This document shows, piece by piece, positions 36,063 to 46,200 of a stretch of DNA of 64,000 bases. The notes below the pieces were generated by a model. The model was given only the letters and a program-made list of their open reading frames with translations, was not told where the DNA came from and searched no databases. Source of the DNA: Streptomyces avicenniae (GTDB taxonomy: Bacteria > Actinomycetota > Actinomycetes > Streptomycetales > Streptomycetaceae); the NCBI RefSeq assembly GCF_000719135.1, contig NZ_JOEK01000001.1, forward strand, positions 310,001 to 374,000, read 5' to 3'. Both the position numbers and the translations under genes were made by a program. The first letter of the stretch is position 1; each line of letters begins with the position of its first letter.

Positions 36063-36497
36063 TCACATCAGGGTCAGACGGAGGTCCTCAGCCCAGCTCT
36101 CGCAGCGGACGCGACCTCTGGGGAATGAGATCTCCAGAGCTACGCGTCCGGTGTTCGGTTCGTGCTCTTCCCGCACCGCCAGAATGCTTTCCCCGAGGTG
36201 ATCTGCGAACGGTGTCTCGTTGCCGATCGCTCCCACGGTGACGCGTCCCGAGTCGCCCATGTCGTAGCCGGTGTGCGGCTCCGACTCCTCGACGATCAGA
36301 CACCCGTCCGATCCAGTTGTGACGTGAACGACTGCACCCCGGTCATCGATCAGCCACACGCCCAGCGGCCCCGCAGGAGCATCGCTGCCATACACATGCT
36401 GCGATCCGACGACCCCCGCGAGCAGGCGTCCCACGAGAGTCTGTGCAGCCACCCCACCACCATGAAGCGGGCACCTGTTCGACTTCTCAGCCTCCAT
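36063..36497 (-). CDS. Hypothetical protein
   Basis: A 144-residue protein from MEAEKSNRCPLHGGG (a start 36 nt further upstream is possible), with alternating hydrophobic stretches suggesting a beta-rich fold (GVWLIDDRGAVVHVTTGSDGCLIVEE...). GC bias is milder than in core genes. It lies between the core chromosome and the transposase remnant. No recognised domain. Confidence 0.45.
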   Translation of the reverse strand: MEAEKSNRCPLHGGGVAAQTLVGRLLAGVVGSQHVYGSDAPAGPLGVWLIDDRGAVVHVTTGSDGCLIVEESEPHTGYDMGDSGRVTVGAIGNETPFADHLGESILAVREEHEPNTGRVALEISFPRGRVRCESWAEDLRLTLM

Positions 36498-36544
36498 CGG
36501 CCGACAGTACCGCCAGCCGACCTCCCAACTCACAGCCCTTTACG

Positions 36545-37142
36545 GGACAGCCCTTAGTCCCGGATGCAGCCCGATTACAAACTCGAGGCCCCTGGCTCGA
36601 CCGCTACGGTGAACTCGACTTGTTCCACGGCACGTTGATTCGGCTGAAGGTCGGACACCTGCCCGGTGACCGCCCCCCAAGCAGGTCTGGCTGTGGTCCT
36701 CGCACACCGGGATGAGCGGGCGGGACGTCGATGTGCGCTGGCAGGCGTTCCTCCACAGGTTCCATCTTGAGCATATTCTCCGGCTGTTCAAGCTGACCCT
36801 GGGCTGGACCGTCCCGAAAGTCCGCGATCCGCACACGGCCGACCTGTGGATCTGGCTGATCATCGGCGCCCACACTCAACTCTGCCTCGCCCACCCTCTC
36901 ACGGAGGACCTCCGACGTCCGTGGGAACGACCCAGCAACCGCGTCGACTCACCCCGGCCCGGGTCCGCAGGGGGTTCCGTCACCTCCGCATGAAGACCGC
37001 CCGTCCCGCCAGCGTGCCCAAGCCCAGCCCCGGACGCCCACCCGGCTCGACAAACCCCAGGCCAGCCCCATGCCACAAGCCCGGAAAAATCCTGAAAGGA
37101 ATCGAAACCCTCGCCGAACACGTCCGTCTGAAACAGCAGTGA
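36545..37142 (+). pseudogene. Transposase remnant (DDE type), frameshifted
   Basis: Readable homology is spread over three frames: WLDRYGELDLFHGTLIRLKV, then VWLWSSHTG...RDVDVRWQAFLHRFHLEHILRLFKLTLGWT...DLWIWLIIGAHTQLCLA, then VRRGFRHLRMKTARPASVPKPSPGRP...EHVRLKQQ. This matches the C-terminal half of a large streptomycete DDE transposase. At least two frameshifts and loss of the N-terminal half make it inactive. It marks the left part of the island. Confidence 0.75.
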
Positions 37143-37255
37143 GGTTAATGATCAAGCTCAGTACATCATCGCAAGCTGGGAGACTTCAACCTTCTGCGTT
37201 GACCCTTCCTGTCCACGGGTGGTCCGCAACGGGCTGCCTCCCTCAGCGGATTCTA

Positions 37256-37639
37256 TCAGGTGGAGCGTTCCCTGACCCAAAACGAAATGCGCTTGGTTCT
37301 TGCGGGCTCAGCAAGCGTCAAGGTAAATCCGTTACTGAAAAAGAATCCCCCCGTCGGATTCTTGCCGGCAGATTCACTCTCGATCGCATGCCAGGACACG
37401 GAGCCTGTCCGCTGCAAGTCGATATCGATGGAATGGCGCGTAAATTCCAGATGAAGGATATTTTCGACTGCTTCTACAGACTCGAGGACTTGATCTTTTA
37501 GTACATCAAGGTCCAAGTAAGTTTTCAGGCTATTGATTCCGAATACTCGAAACGAGCTCAAGGTCGCTCCGACTGCATGATCGGAGATCAACTTTGCGGC
37601 GGTGACTACATCGGTGGCCTTGTTGGGCGAGCCGGGCAT
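37256..37639 (-). CDS. Hypothetical island protein
   Basis: A 127-residue protein, MPGSPNKATDVVTAAKLISD at the start, with low-GC codon use like the operon next to it. There is no signal peptide or TM. A beta-rich pattern appears toward the end (GGFFFSNGFTLTLAEPARTKRISFWV). Opposite strand to the defence-like operon and about 400 bp upstream of it. Ribosome site weak. Not recognised. Confidence 0.45.
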   Translation of the reverse strand: MPGSPNKATDVVTAAKLISDHAVGATLSSFRVFGINSLKTYLDLDVLKDQVLESVEAVENILHLEFTRHSIDIDLQRTGSVSWHAIESESAGKNPTGGFFFSNGFTLTLAEPARTKRISFWVRERST

Positions 37640-38033
37640 CCTGATTCCCTAAGGGGCGAGGCGGTCGGTAAGGGTTTTGGTTTGCGATGAACCCTACCAA
37701 CGCGGTCCGGGCATCCGATCCTGCTTACTCAGTGTCTTGAGAAGCGGAAGGAGTCGTCTGCATCTCACTACCGTAGCCTCTTGACAGGTAGTCGTCGTCT
37801 CGGCGACTTGACGCACCCGCCCGCCATGCCAGCGTAAGACCCCGCCCTCCATTGAGGCGCACAGCTACCCCGGCGAGTCAACCCACGTCTCAGAGGCTGC
37901 GGAGCGGCACGCGTACTGCGTCCGGGTTGTGGCGGCCCATGGCGCCGCTGGCCGACCACGGCTCACTTGGCGACCGCATACGATCTAGGTCTTGGTCCAG
38001 CGATGGGGACTAAGTCGCCTGCATAGCCGCCTG
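37640..38033. other. Intergenic region upstream of the defence-like operon
   Basis: No gene supported. Contains a consensus -35 hexamer TTGACA (37781-37786) and a second TTGACG (37808-37813), but no matching -10 at ideal spacing; TACGAT (37979-37984) is another candidate -10 nearer the start. The operon promoter is probably here. Confidence 0.4.
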
Positions 38034-40085
38034 ATGCTGGAGAGCCTGCGTGAGCAGGTAGCCTTCACGGTGCGCAGCCAGCGGCAACGTCATGATCGGA
38101 GGAGTCCACTGAACGCGGATGACAGGGGAACGCCGGCGGACGGGCGACCGGCGCATGTCCAGTGGCACGTGGCCGATGGATTTCTGTCCCTAACGTTCCC
38201 CCACGATGACTCGAGCAGCTACCCCGTGCTTATGGACGACCGCACCACTTTGCTTATCCCTGTAGATAAGCTCGTTGAATTCCAGCCACAGGAACTTGGC
38301 GCTCTTGGGCCTAAGTTCAAGGAAATCGTCAAATCGCTAGACGGAGCACTCCCCAGTCGGATCCGCGAAGCGCTGAGGCGGGAGGCTGAGAACTGCGGAC
38401 AGGACACTCCATCTGCTAAGTCATTCCGTGTAACCCTCCTCATCCTTCGGGACTACATTGACTCGGGCTACTATCCTTTGATGCAGGGTGACGACCTCGT
38501 TCTGGCGCCCCTACTCGAGGCAGAGAACGCTGACGAAGCGCAACGCCGTGAAGCGCTTCGAAAGTTGTATCGACAAGCACGGACAAACGCTCTGAGGATT
38601 CCGGGGCAACGTAAGTCGCTTGAGCGCCTTTTGGGGACACTTACTAAAAGCCAGTATCGCTCGGAGGAAGGCATCGCTTCACTTGCGGACGGCCCACCAG
38701 AGTTGCAGCTCACTGTGGCAGGACAGGGCGCTGGGAGGGCAGTGTGGAGGGCTGTAAGGGCCACGTGGTCCATGACTCCGGATGCTAGCGCACCAGGCCG
38801 CGAAGTCTCAGTAGTACTGGAGGACAGAAAGTTCCCGGGAACTCCTCTGGGAGTTGCGCAATTTCGTAATGTGGTCCCTGAGATTCGCTGCAGAGATTCA
38901 TGGCTTGGCCTCACTTCGCGAAACTCAGAGGGCGGACCCGGAGGCTTTGTCGACCGGTTGGATCGAGTTCCTGACGCCAAGGATAGAATTTCTGCCACGG
39001 TACAGGTGCTGACATCTTTGCTTGGCGCAGTGAACCCGGACGGGCTTCCGCCCATCGAACTTTCCGGTGGAACACGGCAAGCGGCAAGCTTGCAAAAACT
39101 GGCTGCCCGATTGCGTATCGCCTACAATGATGCCCGCAAATTGGGTCAGCGGGAGTTGTCTCGTCAACTCCTGGCGCAGACCAAGCGCGCTGAAACTGCT
39201 GCCGAGCTCAGCCTCGGCCTTGCTGGCCTCCGCGCCTGCCTCGAATCTCCGAATGCTGCCCAGTTCTTGCGTGAGAATGTTCTGATGCGGCGTTTGGTGG
39301 ATTCAGGTCTGCGAAAAATCTGGCACTACCACATGGGTTTTGTTGCTCTCGAAATGAGTGTTTGTGGCGCTGCGCCACCGTTCGGCCCGATGAGGGTGGG
39401 TAAACTGGCGGCCGCGGTAGCCGGTAGCGAAACGGTACTCGAAGCGTGGGGCCGGGATCGCCCCCTGGGGCAGATTGCCGCCACCGTCTATAAGCCTGAG
39501 GTGCGAGAGGAAATTCCGAACCCGGGGCCCCTCGTGGTATTCACCAGCGGCCTTTATCCAGGTCACAGTTCCCAGTACAATCGAGCCACTAGCGGTGAGC
39601 GTAAATGGATCCGAATCGGTGAAACCCGCGGTTTCGGATCTTTCCATGTCGCAGCCGAGACCATCGATGCGATCGATGAATACAATGTGGCAGCCGATGG
39701 GTACTCGCACATCACAAGAACGTTCGGTGAGGGAGCCAGCGCACGTTTTAGAGCGATTGGGAAGGCTTTGTCAGGATTGGGGCTTCCTGATCTGAGGAGA
39801 CACGACACGCGTCGCCCCATGTATGCCCTGCCTCTGGTCAACGACCCAGGAGGTGTACTTCTGGGGTGGGAGGCTCCAGGGGACGTGTCAGGGGCCACAG
39901 CAATCGATCTCGCCAAGCAGTGGTGGGATCGGTGGGTGAGCGCGCGAGGCGCCCTCCTAGCCGAACAGGCCCGATGCACGCCAGACCTCATCGACGAACT
40001 TGCCGGGATGATGCGAGAGGTCGGGCCGGCTCCTGATGAACCGAAGCGCCCCGACGAGCCGGAGCAACTAACGCTTGCTCTCTAA
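38034..40085 (+). CDS. DruA-family (DUF4338) protein, first gene of defence-like operon
   Basis: A 683-residue protein from ATG 38034 (MLESLREQVAFTV); a TTG at 37992 would extend it. Order of segments matches Druantia DruA/DUF4338: SFRVTLLILRDYIDSGYYPL (about 125), PGREVSVVLEDRKFPGTPLG then VAQFRNVVPEIRCRDSWLGL (about 245-290), a helical middle, CGAAPPFGPMRVGKLAAAV (about 450), then SSQYNRATSGERKWIRIGET and RGFGSFHVAAETIDAI, FGEGASARFRAIGKALSGLGL and RRPMYALPLVNDPGG. In Druantia type I, DruA accompanies DruB-E; none is seen here. Operon spacing to the next gene is 54 bp. Biochemical activity is not known to me. Confidence 0.75.
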   Translation: MLESLREQVAFTVRSQRQRHDRRSPLNADDRGTPADGRPAHVQWHVADGFLSLTFPHDDSSSYPVLMDDRTTLLIPVDKLVEFQPQELGALGPKFKEIVKSLDGALPSRIREALRREAENCGQDTPSAKSFRVTLLILRDYIDSGYYPLMQGDDLVLAPLLEAENADEAQRREALRKLYRQARTNALRIPGQRKSLERLLGTLTKSQYRSEEGIASLADGPPELQLTVAGQGAGRAVWRAVRATWSMTPDASAPGREVSVVLEDRKFPGTPLGVAQFRNVVPEIRCRDSWLGLTSRNSEGGPGGFVDRLDRVPDAKDRISATVQVLTSLLGAVNPDGLPPIELSGGTRQAASLQKLAARLRIAYNDARKLGQRELSRQLLAQTKRAETAAELSLGLAGLRACLESPNAAQFLRENVLMRRLVDSGLRKIWHYHMGFVALEMSVCGAAPPFGPMRVGKLAAAVAGSETVLEAWGRDRPLGQIAATVYKPEVREEIPNPGPLVVFTSGLYPGHSSQYNRATSGERKWIRIGETRGFGSFHVAAETIDAIDEYNVAADGYSHITRTFGEGASARFRAIGKALSGLGLPDLRRHDTRRPMYALPLVNDPGGVLLGWEAPGDVSGATAIDLAKQWWDRWVSARGALLAEQARCTPDLIDELAGMMREVGPAPDEPKRPDEPEQLTLAL

Positions 40086-40139
40086 CTTGTTTTGCTTGAA
40101 GTTGCAGGTGAGTCTCAGTCGCCTTCTGTAACGTGACCT

Positions 40140-41786
40140 GTGGGAAAACGTGGACATAGCACAGGGGAGACGGCCATCATCCGCGACTCATCGATGACAG
40201 ACCTAGCGACGCTCTTCCGACGCGGCGAAGTGTATGCAGACTCCTGGTCCGTTGAGGTCAGACGTCAACTCAACGTCGAAGACCCTCTAGTTGGGCTTGT
40301 GACACAGGCTCTGAACGACGGTCGACACGTGGTGATCACTGGCAACGCAGGAGACGGAAAGAGCCACCTCCTGTCGATGGCCCTCGACGCGAGTGCGCCG
40401 GAGCCATCCCTTGAGGCGGACGATCGCTCTATCGCGGCCCTGAGTCCGGGGCATCGCCTGTTCATCCGGGACGCGGCGACGCTAGATGATGCAGCGATCC
40501 TTGCCTGGACCGATGCGGCTACTGCGAACGGCTGCCAACTCGTCATCACCCTCAACGAAGGTCCGTTGTCGTCGCTGGCGCGGCTCCAAGGCGAAGGTCT
40601 CTACGAGCAGGTGCGTGAGGTCACGCACGCTCGTGCTCGGGGCGAAGAGATGGACGATCCAAGCGGTGTCCTGCTGGTCAACCTTGCGGGCCGGCAACTG
40701 GTTCACGCGGGTTTCATCGCGCGTGCCCTTGACCGCCTGTTGCCTGCAGTCGATCCCTGCCGCACATGTGGCGATGACACCACGTGCCCACGTACCGCTG
40801 GCCGAGACCTACTCGCTCGATCGCCCCAGGCAACTGACCGCCTCACGAAGCTCCTGTCACTGCTGGGCCAGTCCGGGCTTCGGCTCACCGCCCGGGAATT
40901 GTGGGTTCTCCTTGCGGAGCTCTTCTTCTCCTGGCAATGCCCGCCTCGTGCGCGCGACGTCCAGAAGCTGGCTGGATGGTGGTGGTCGAGAGTCTTCGAT
41001 CCTGCCACATCTATGGGTCGAATGATTAACCGAGAGTTCGACCCCATCCACACCGCAAATTCATTTGTCGACAGTCACCTCTGGCTAGGTAACAACGAAC
41101 GGGTCGGCGTCGCACCCGAAGTGCCGTTGTTTCATCCTGCTCTCATCCACAGAAGAGACCGAAACGGCGCACTCAAGGCCTTCGCGGCGGCCAAGCGTGC
41201 CTGGTTTTTCCTTGCAAGGGACTTGCGTGTTGAGCAATTCATCGATAGGCAGTCACATATCCCAGATTATGTAGATCTGCTTCAAGAGGCTCGAGAAGAA
41301 CCTCACCGCGCCGTCCAGCGGGTAGTCGCCGAAATAAATCGTTACCGCCTAACGGTGGGAACAGGTAAGCAACTACATCTCAGTCGCCACCATGGACTCA
41401 CAGCTGTGACTCGGCCATCTGTGCTGGCTGCCAGCGCATCGATTAGCTCGGATGAACTCACAGTGCGGTTGCCGTACCTGCACGAGGACCACGGGGTCGA
41501 GTCCGCGGGATTCAAACCATCGAAGCTCGAGCTTTCATGGAAGCAAGGTCGCGGCGCCGTCCTCTCACTTGACTATGAAACGTGGCGACAGTTGCATCAG
41601 CCTCGAACTGTTCAATCAGACAGAACTCAAGAGGCGCTAGACATGGCGCTTGATCTATTCATTGGCCAGGCACCAGCCAAACCAGTAACTGATCCAGAGA
41701 TCACTGCAGTCGACCATGCTACTGGTGTGCTCACTACAGTTACCGTGCGAGGTGGACGCCGTCCAGAAATTGAGGTGAATTCATGA
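40140..41786 (+). CDS. P-loop ATPase with Cys cluster (DptF-like), second operon gene
   Basis: A 548-residue protein (GTG 40140; an internal ATG 40194, MTDLATLFRRGEVY, is a good alternative). Walker A is GNAGDGKSHLL near residue 68, followed by a Walker B-like hydrophobic strand (QLVITLNEGPL). A CRTCGDDTTCP cluster near 205 could bind metal. The ATPase core and Cys cluster are reminiscent of DptF/DndF, the ATPase of phosphorothioation-dependent restriction systems, but overall similarity is remote. Stop overlaps the next start (ATGA), implying stoichiometric production with the third protein. Probable role: ATP-dependent control of the nuclease-translocase. Confidence 0.65.
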   Translation: MGKRGHSTGETAIIRDSSMTDLATLFRRGEVYADSWSVEVRRQLNVEDPLVGLVTQALNDGRHVVITGNAGDGKSHLLSMALDASAPEPSLEADDRSIAALSPGHRLFIRDAATLDDAAILAWTDAATANGCQLVITLNEGPLSSLARLQGEGLYEQVREVTHARARGEEMDDPSGVLLVNLAGRQLVHAGFIARALDRLLPAVDPCRTCGDDTTCPRTAGRDLLARSPQATDRLTKLLSLLGQSGLRLTARELWVLLAELFFSWQCPPRARDVQKLAGWWWSRVFDPATSMGRMINREFDPIHTANSFVDSHLWLGNNERVGVAPEVPLFHPALIHRRDRNGALKAFAAAKRAWFFLARDLRVEQFIDRQSHIPDYVDLLQEAREEPHRAVQRVVAEINRYRLTVGTGKQLHLSRHHGLTAVTRPSVLAASASISSDELTVRLPYLHEDHGVESAGFKPSKLELSWKQGRGAVLSLDYETWRQLHQPRTVQSDRTQEALDMALDLFIGQAPAKPVTDPEITAVDHATGVLTTVTVRGGRRPEIEVNS

Positions 41787-43273
41787 CGTTCGTAGCTGGC
41801 ATCGATCTAACCCCATGGTTCAGAGAGAACGTCACGGATACTCTCGTTTTCAGTACGGCCGCTACGAGCGCGAAGCCAGTCCATGTATTGAATGGCTTCC
41901 TCGCGAAGTGCCTGGAAGGCCCTCGAGCGCCGAAGCTAGCGAGTGCTCTGATTGCCAGGAACAGCAATTCGTGGGTCACCGCCGAAAAACCCCTTCGCCA
42001 ACTACTTGCGCAGGCGCCACAGTCCTTCAAGGTCCCGTCCAACTCTGCTGATCTAGATAAAGTTCGTCACCTACTGAGAGCGCTACTGGCGGGCGATAGA
42101 GCGGTATTCGCGACTATGCAGTCCTACCAAGTTGCGCATCCGGCATTTATCACAAACGACCCTACGGGTGGGGCTATGGGGCTTCTTTGCGCCTCGCTAC
42201 TACTCAATTACGCCTCTGGGACTGATGAACTGCTAGCCCTAGTGGAGCGCCTTTGCGAGACGCAGCCAAACCCCTATTGGGTGCTGCAGTCAGCCCTTGC
42301 GGGGCCGGTTGATTCCAACAGCTTCAGCATCTCGGAAGTCCGTCCCGTCCCGTGGGCCACGAACGATGTCACTAAACAGCTCGCCAACAACCTCGGCAAC
42401 ATGCTACGTCGAGCGGTGCAACTAGGCAGTGTGGCCGCTGATAGCCTCGATGCGCTGAAAGTACTCGCCAATGCAATAGAGTTCGCATGTGTTCTCTCGT
42501 ATGCCCAAGTTCCCAGCTTGCTGGTTGTTGGCGATTTCACACCGCTCCTGGCAGTAGTCTCCTCCGATGCAGATACTGTGCTCGACTCGTCCGCTCGAGG
42601 CTCACTTCCTCTGATGCACAGTGCGATGGATAACTGGATCGCATCTAAACTTCAGCGGACTGTACGCGAACGACTTGGGGATGCGGTTCAAGACAAGAGT
42701 GCTTCGGAAGCCTTCCTCCTGCAGACAGTACCGTTCTCAGCGGGAGCAAAGGAGAAGCGCCTCGAGCGCAGTCGGCTATTGGTTGAGAAGACGCCCGAAG
42801 CCCTTGAACACTTGATCCCGAAAGATGACCCCACACATGCTCCGCAAGATCTCAGCGGACCAGTCGCGTTGGTGCTCCTCGACCTCCTAAAAACAACAAT
42901 GGCACAGAGCTACGCACAGTGGTTTGACCATCATGCTCGACACTGCGGTTTTCTGGCACCGCGGAGAGGGAACACCAGTAAGCGTTTCTGTATCGAAGCT
43001 AACTTGGTGACGACGCTCGTTCTGGCTGTGCTCGAAGAACAGGAGTCGGAAGTCTCCTTTGATGAGTTTCTGAACAGACTTGAAACGCGGTTCGGTATCG
43101 CGGTAGGACCAACAGCACAGACGCGCTCCATGGCGCCGCGAGCATCGGAATCGGAGCTAGAGTCGAACAGGGATGCATTGGCACATCTTCTGACACGTCT
43201 TGGCCTAGCTCGCGCCTACAGTGATAACACGACAGAGGTGCTAAACCCACTCCAGATGTGGAACATCCGATGA
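41783..43273 (+). CDS. Unknown protein with possible C-terminal winged helix (DptG position), third operon gene
   Basis: A 496-residue, mostly helical protein with no catalytic motif that I recognise. The last ~110 residues (LVTTLVLAVLEEQESEVSFDE, then FLNRLETRFGIAVG ... DALAHLLTRLGLARAYSDN) have the rhythm of a winged-helix DNA-binding domain. It occupies the place DptG holds between DptF and DptH. ATGA overlaps at both ends (41783 and 43270) couple it to its neighbours. Assignment by position only. Confidence 0.55.
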   Translation: MTFVAGIDLTPWFRENVTDTLVFSTAATSAKPVHVLNGFLAKCLEGPRAPKLASALIARNSNSWVTAEKPLRQLLAQAPQSFKVPSNSADLDKVRHLLRALLAGDRAVFATMQSYQVAHPAFITNDPTGGAMGLLCASLLLNYASGTDELLALVERLCETQPNPYWVLQSALAGPVDSNSFSISEVRPVPWATNDVTKQLANNLGNMLRRAVQLGSVAADSLDALKVLANAIEFACVLSYAQVPSLLVVGDFTPLLAVVSSDADTVLDSSARGSLPLMHSAMDNWIASKLQRTVRERLGDAVQDKSASEAFLLQTVPFSAGAKEKRLERSRLLVEKTPEALEHLIPKDDPTHAPQDLSGPVALVLLDLLKTTMAQSYAQWFDHHARHCGFLAPRRGNTSKRFCIEANLVTTLVLAVLEEQESEVSFDEFLNRLETRFGIAVGPTAQTRSMAPRASESELESNRDALAHLLTRLGLARAYSDNTTEVLNPLQMWNIR

Positions 43274-46200
43274 ACCTTACAGAGGAGTCGGCAATGGATG
43301 CTCAGGATGTAATTACCGAGGCTATTTGCGTCACCGTCAGCGGTAAATTCGAGACAGGATTCGGATACCTTCGGCTCCCCTACCTGTCACCTGGAATGCC
43401 TCTGGAGCGAATCGTCGACCGGCTCTCCGAAGAGGTACCCGGACTCAACGTTGCAAACTTCGCCTCGACCCGAATCGAGCGCGATAACGTGACTGATCGG
43501 GTTACAGTGGCCATCCGCTGGCGAAATGAGGGAAGGCGTCCAATTCTCGTAGTTGGTGACCTTCATCGGAACAGAGCTCACGGGCTGATGAATGTACCTC
43601 AGGTCACTGCCGATGAAGTAAGGCGCGCAGTTTTTGCCACCCTAGGGGCTGAATTTGCTCAGGGAGTTAGCGAGAACGTCGCGCCACTTTTGGCTGCCCT
43701 TCAAGAGCGTAATATTCCCTTGGACTACGCGGCAGACTACTGCGCTGCCCTGAACCCTCTGCAGCCGGGCAGTGGCGATCTCTCGCGCAAATTTCTCTGG
43801 CGTCTGGGTTTGCTACCCGATCACCGAACTGCCCAAACAATCGATTCGAATCGTCTACAGTTGAACGAGCAAACCGTGGATTCTGTCAGAATGGCGGATC
43901 CGGGAACTCTCCAGCGATTCATCGCAAATTCCACTGCCGAGTACGCCAAACTCCGAAAGTTCGGCCGGTCTGGCAAGCGCGAACTGCTTGCAGGGTTGAA
44001 CCTAGATGACGTTATTGATGCTATGCGAGTGGCCTCCATCCGCTCTCGCACGCGATCCAGAGATGACACCAACGGCCCAGACGACCGAGTTGACATTCTA
44101 GATTTGGTCGATTCAGGCGAGGTCTCAGAAGAGGATCTACTCGAAGCCATTCGAGATCACGACGGCGGTAATCAACTCGACCTCAATAGCGGCGGCGTAG
44201 TATGGGATGCTCCGAGCTTGGAGCAGGTACTCAACGACCCGTCTTTGGTCGCCGCTGAGCCGAGAACTTCAGAACAGGCAGCGGGGGAGTCCCGCACGCT
44301 GTTTGACAGTCTGACTCAAGAACAGCCGGCCAACGAGGATACCCTAGCGACATTTTACGGCTCTACGGCTGGCGGAACGACCTCCAAATTCGGTACAGCG
44401 ACACAATGGCAGTCACTTGGAGATTTGCGCCAAGAACTCGAGGATCTGGCTGATGATGCGCCTATTGCTGGACGTCTGGCCCTGAATGCTTTCGACCGGT
44501 TGGCCGATCGCAGAATGGCCCTAGCGCCCTTCGCGCCGTCTATCGCAACCGAAGGCATCAGGCTCTTCATGAGTTCAGAGACTCTGCGTAGCCAAGGCGA
44601 TGAACTCGTATCATCGTGGGCGGACCTGTGGTCAGCTCTAAGTCAGATGCGTCAGGAGATCCCCAACGAACAAGCCTCCTTCGTGAAGCGCTTGGCTGAC
44701 GCCCTCACGCTGGTGGACGTAGTGGCAGAGCGCGACTCCCAGGGAACTCGTGTCCGCCTTCTGCCGCTGCACCCTGTCGTTCTCGAGCCGCGGGTTCGGG
44801 CCGCTACAATGCTCCGTGAAATGCAGTCGGGTGGTGAACTGGACAGCGAGTTCATCGATACCGTGTCAGCCAACATCGATCCTGCTGCGCCCTCTTTGGG
44901 AATCGTAATAGGGAAAGACCCAGAGGCTCTGGCTTTCTCCGGTACCTCTGAGACTGGAGAACCAGTCTACGGAAAGAAGCGACTCGCATCGGGTACCCCT
45001 GAGACTACGCATACTGTCCAGCAAGTCATTGATCGGTTCCTGGTAGCCTATCCGTTCGCGCAGCTTAGTCTGTGCGTTGCGTTGATCCGTCCAACCTCGC
45101 CAGTAGTGCGACGCCTTTTTGAGCGGTTGCAAGATCCCAGATCTTGTTCTGCGACGCGCATTGTTTTGCGCGTGTTTAGCCCGGAGAATGCGGCCGAGAT
45201 CAGGAACTTGGTAGCGGCAGCTGCGGCGGAGCACGATGATCGTGGTCGAGTAGACGTGCAGATCTTCGAAACTGATCCCGACGTGACTGAGCTTCAAGAC
45301 GGCGGAGCGCCGCACGTAACCTTTCTGTTTGACGTCTCCGATGGCGGGACCGCTGGGTTCGGGAACCTACTGCAGTCGGAGCAGCAGGGGAGCGTTGTCA
45401 CGGAATGGACCTTTGTTACGCACAAACGCACGACCGTCATCAAGCCAGCCGCTTCTGGTCGTCTGGCGGCGCTCCTGAATCAGCAGAGTGAACTGTCCAG
45501 TGCTGATCCGGCCGAACTGGATCGCAGCCCGCTGCTTTCGCCCGCGGAAACTACTCACCTTTCGGAACTCGGGCAAGCAACCAGTTGGCTAGTACTGGTT
45601 GAGTCAACGAGCGCCCTTGCTGCGCCCGAGACCATTGAGTCGCCGGAGTCAGTTGATGAGCAACTACTCTCCGAGAGCGGAAATGACGAACGACTCAACC
45701 TTCTTGGGCGCGTAGGAACAGGTTCTCACACCGCCTACGTTTACTGTCGGGACCTGACGCTGTTGGTCGACCCGCCTTTGCGCATGATGCAAGGAAACAG
45801 CTGGCTTGATCCCGAACCTAACAGCCTGATGGCCTTCCTCACCAACACGGTTCGCCGCGCTCTCCCTGAAGGACTTCTAGGCTTCTTCGGAACCAAGGGA
45901 CCTCTCAGCGATGATGCGATTCTTGGAAGGATCGGGGTAGCTGCGGTCCTGGCCGAACTGCAGGAGGACAAAGGCAGTCTGGTTATGAGCCTGGACACTG
46001 ATGCTGCCCGAAAATGGCTGCAACGTCGTCGCAGCAACAGGCGTGCTGATCTTCTACAAATCAAATGGACCGAAAGCGGTCCATGCGTCAAGGTGATTGA
46101 AGTTAAGTCAACTCGAGATGCCTTGGATGGCGGCAGCATTCCTCAGCATGTGCACGATGCCTCTGATCAGGTACTCGAGATGATGGATGTCCTGCGCGGC

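Noticed and set aside
35650..38033. Search for a left copy of the tRNA-Arg(ACG) 3' end as attL of the island
   Set aside because: No run matching the GATTCGAACCTGC region was found; the boundary is either lost or outside the stretch I scanned.
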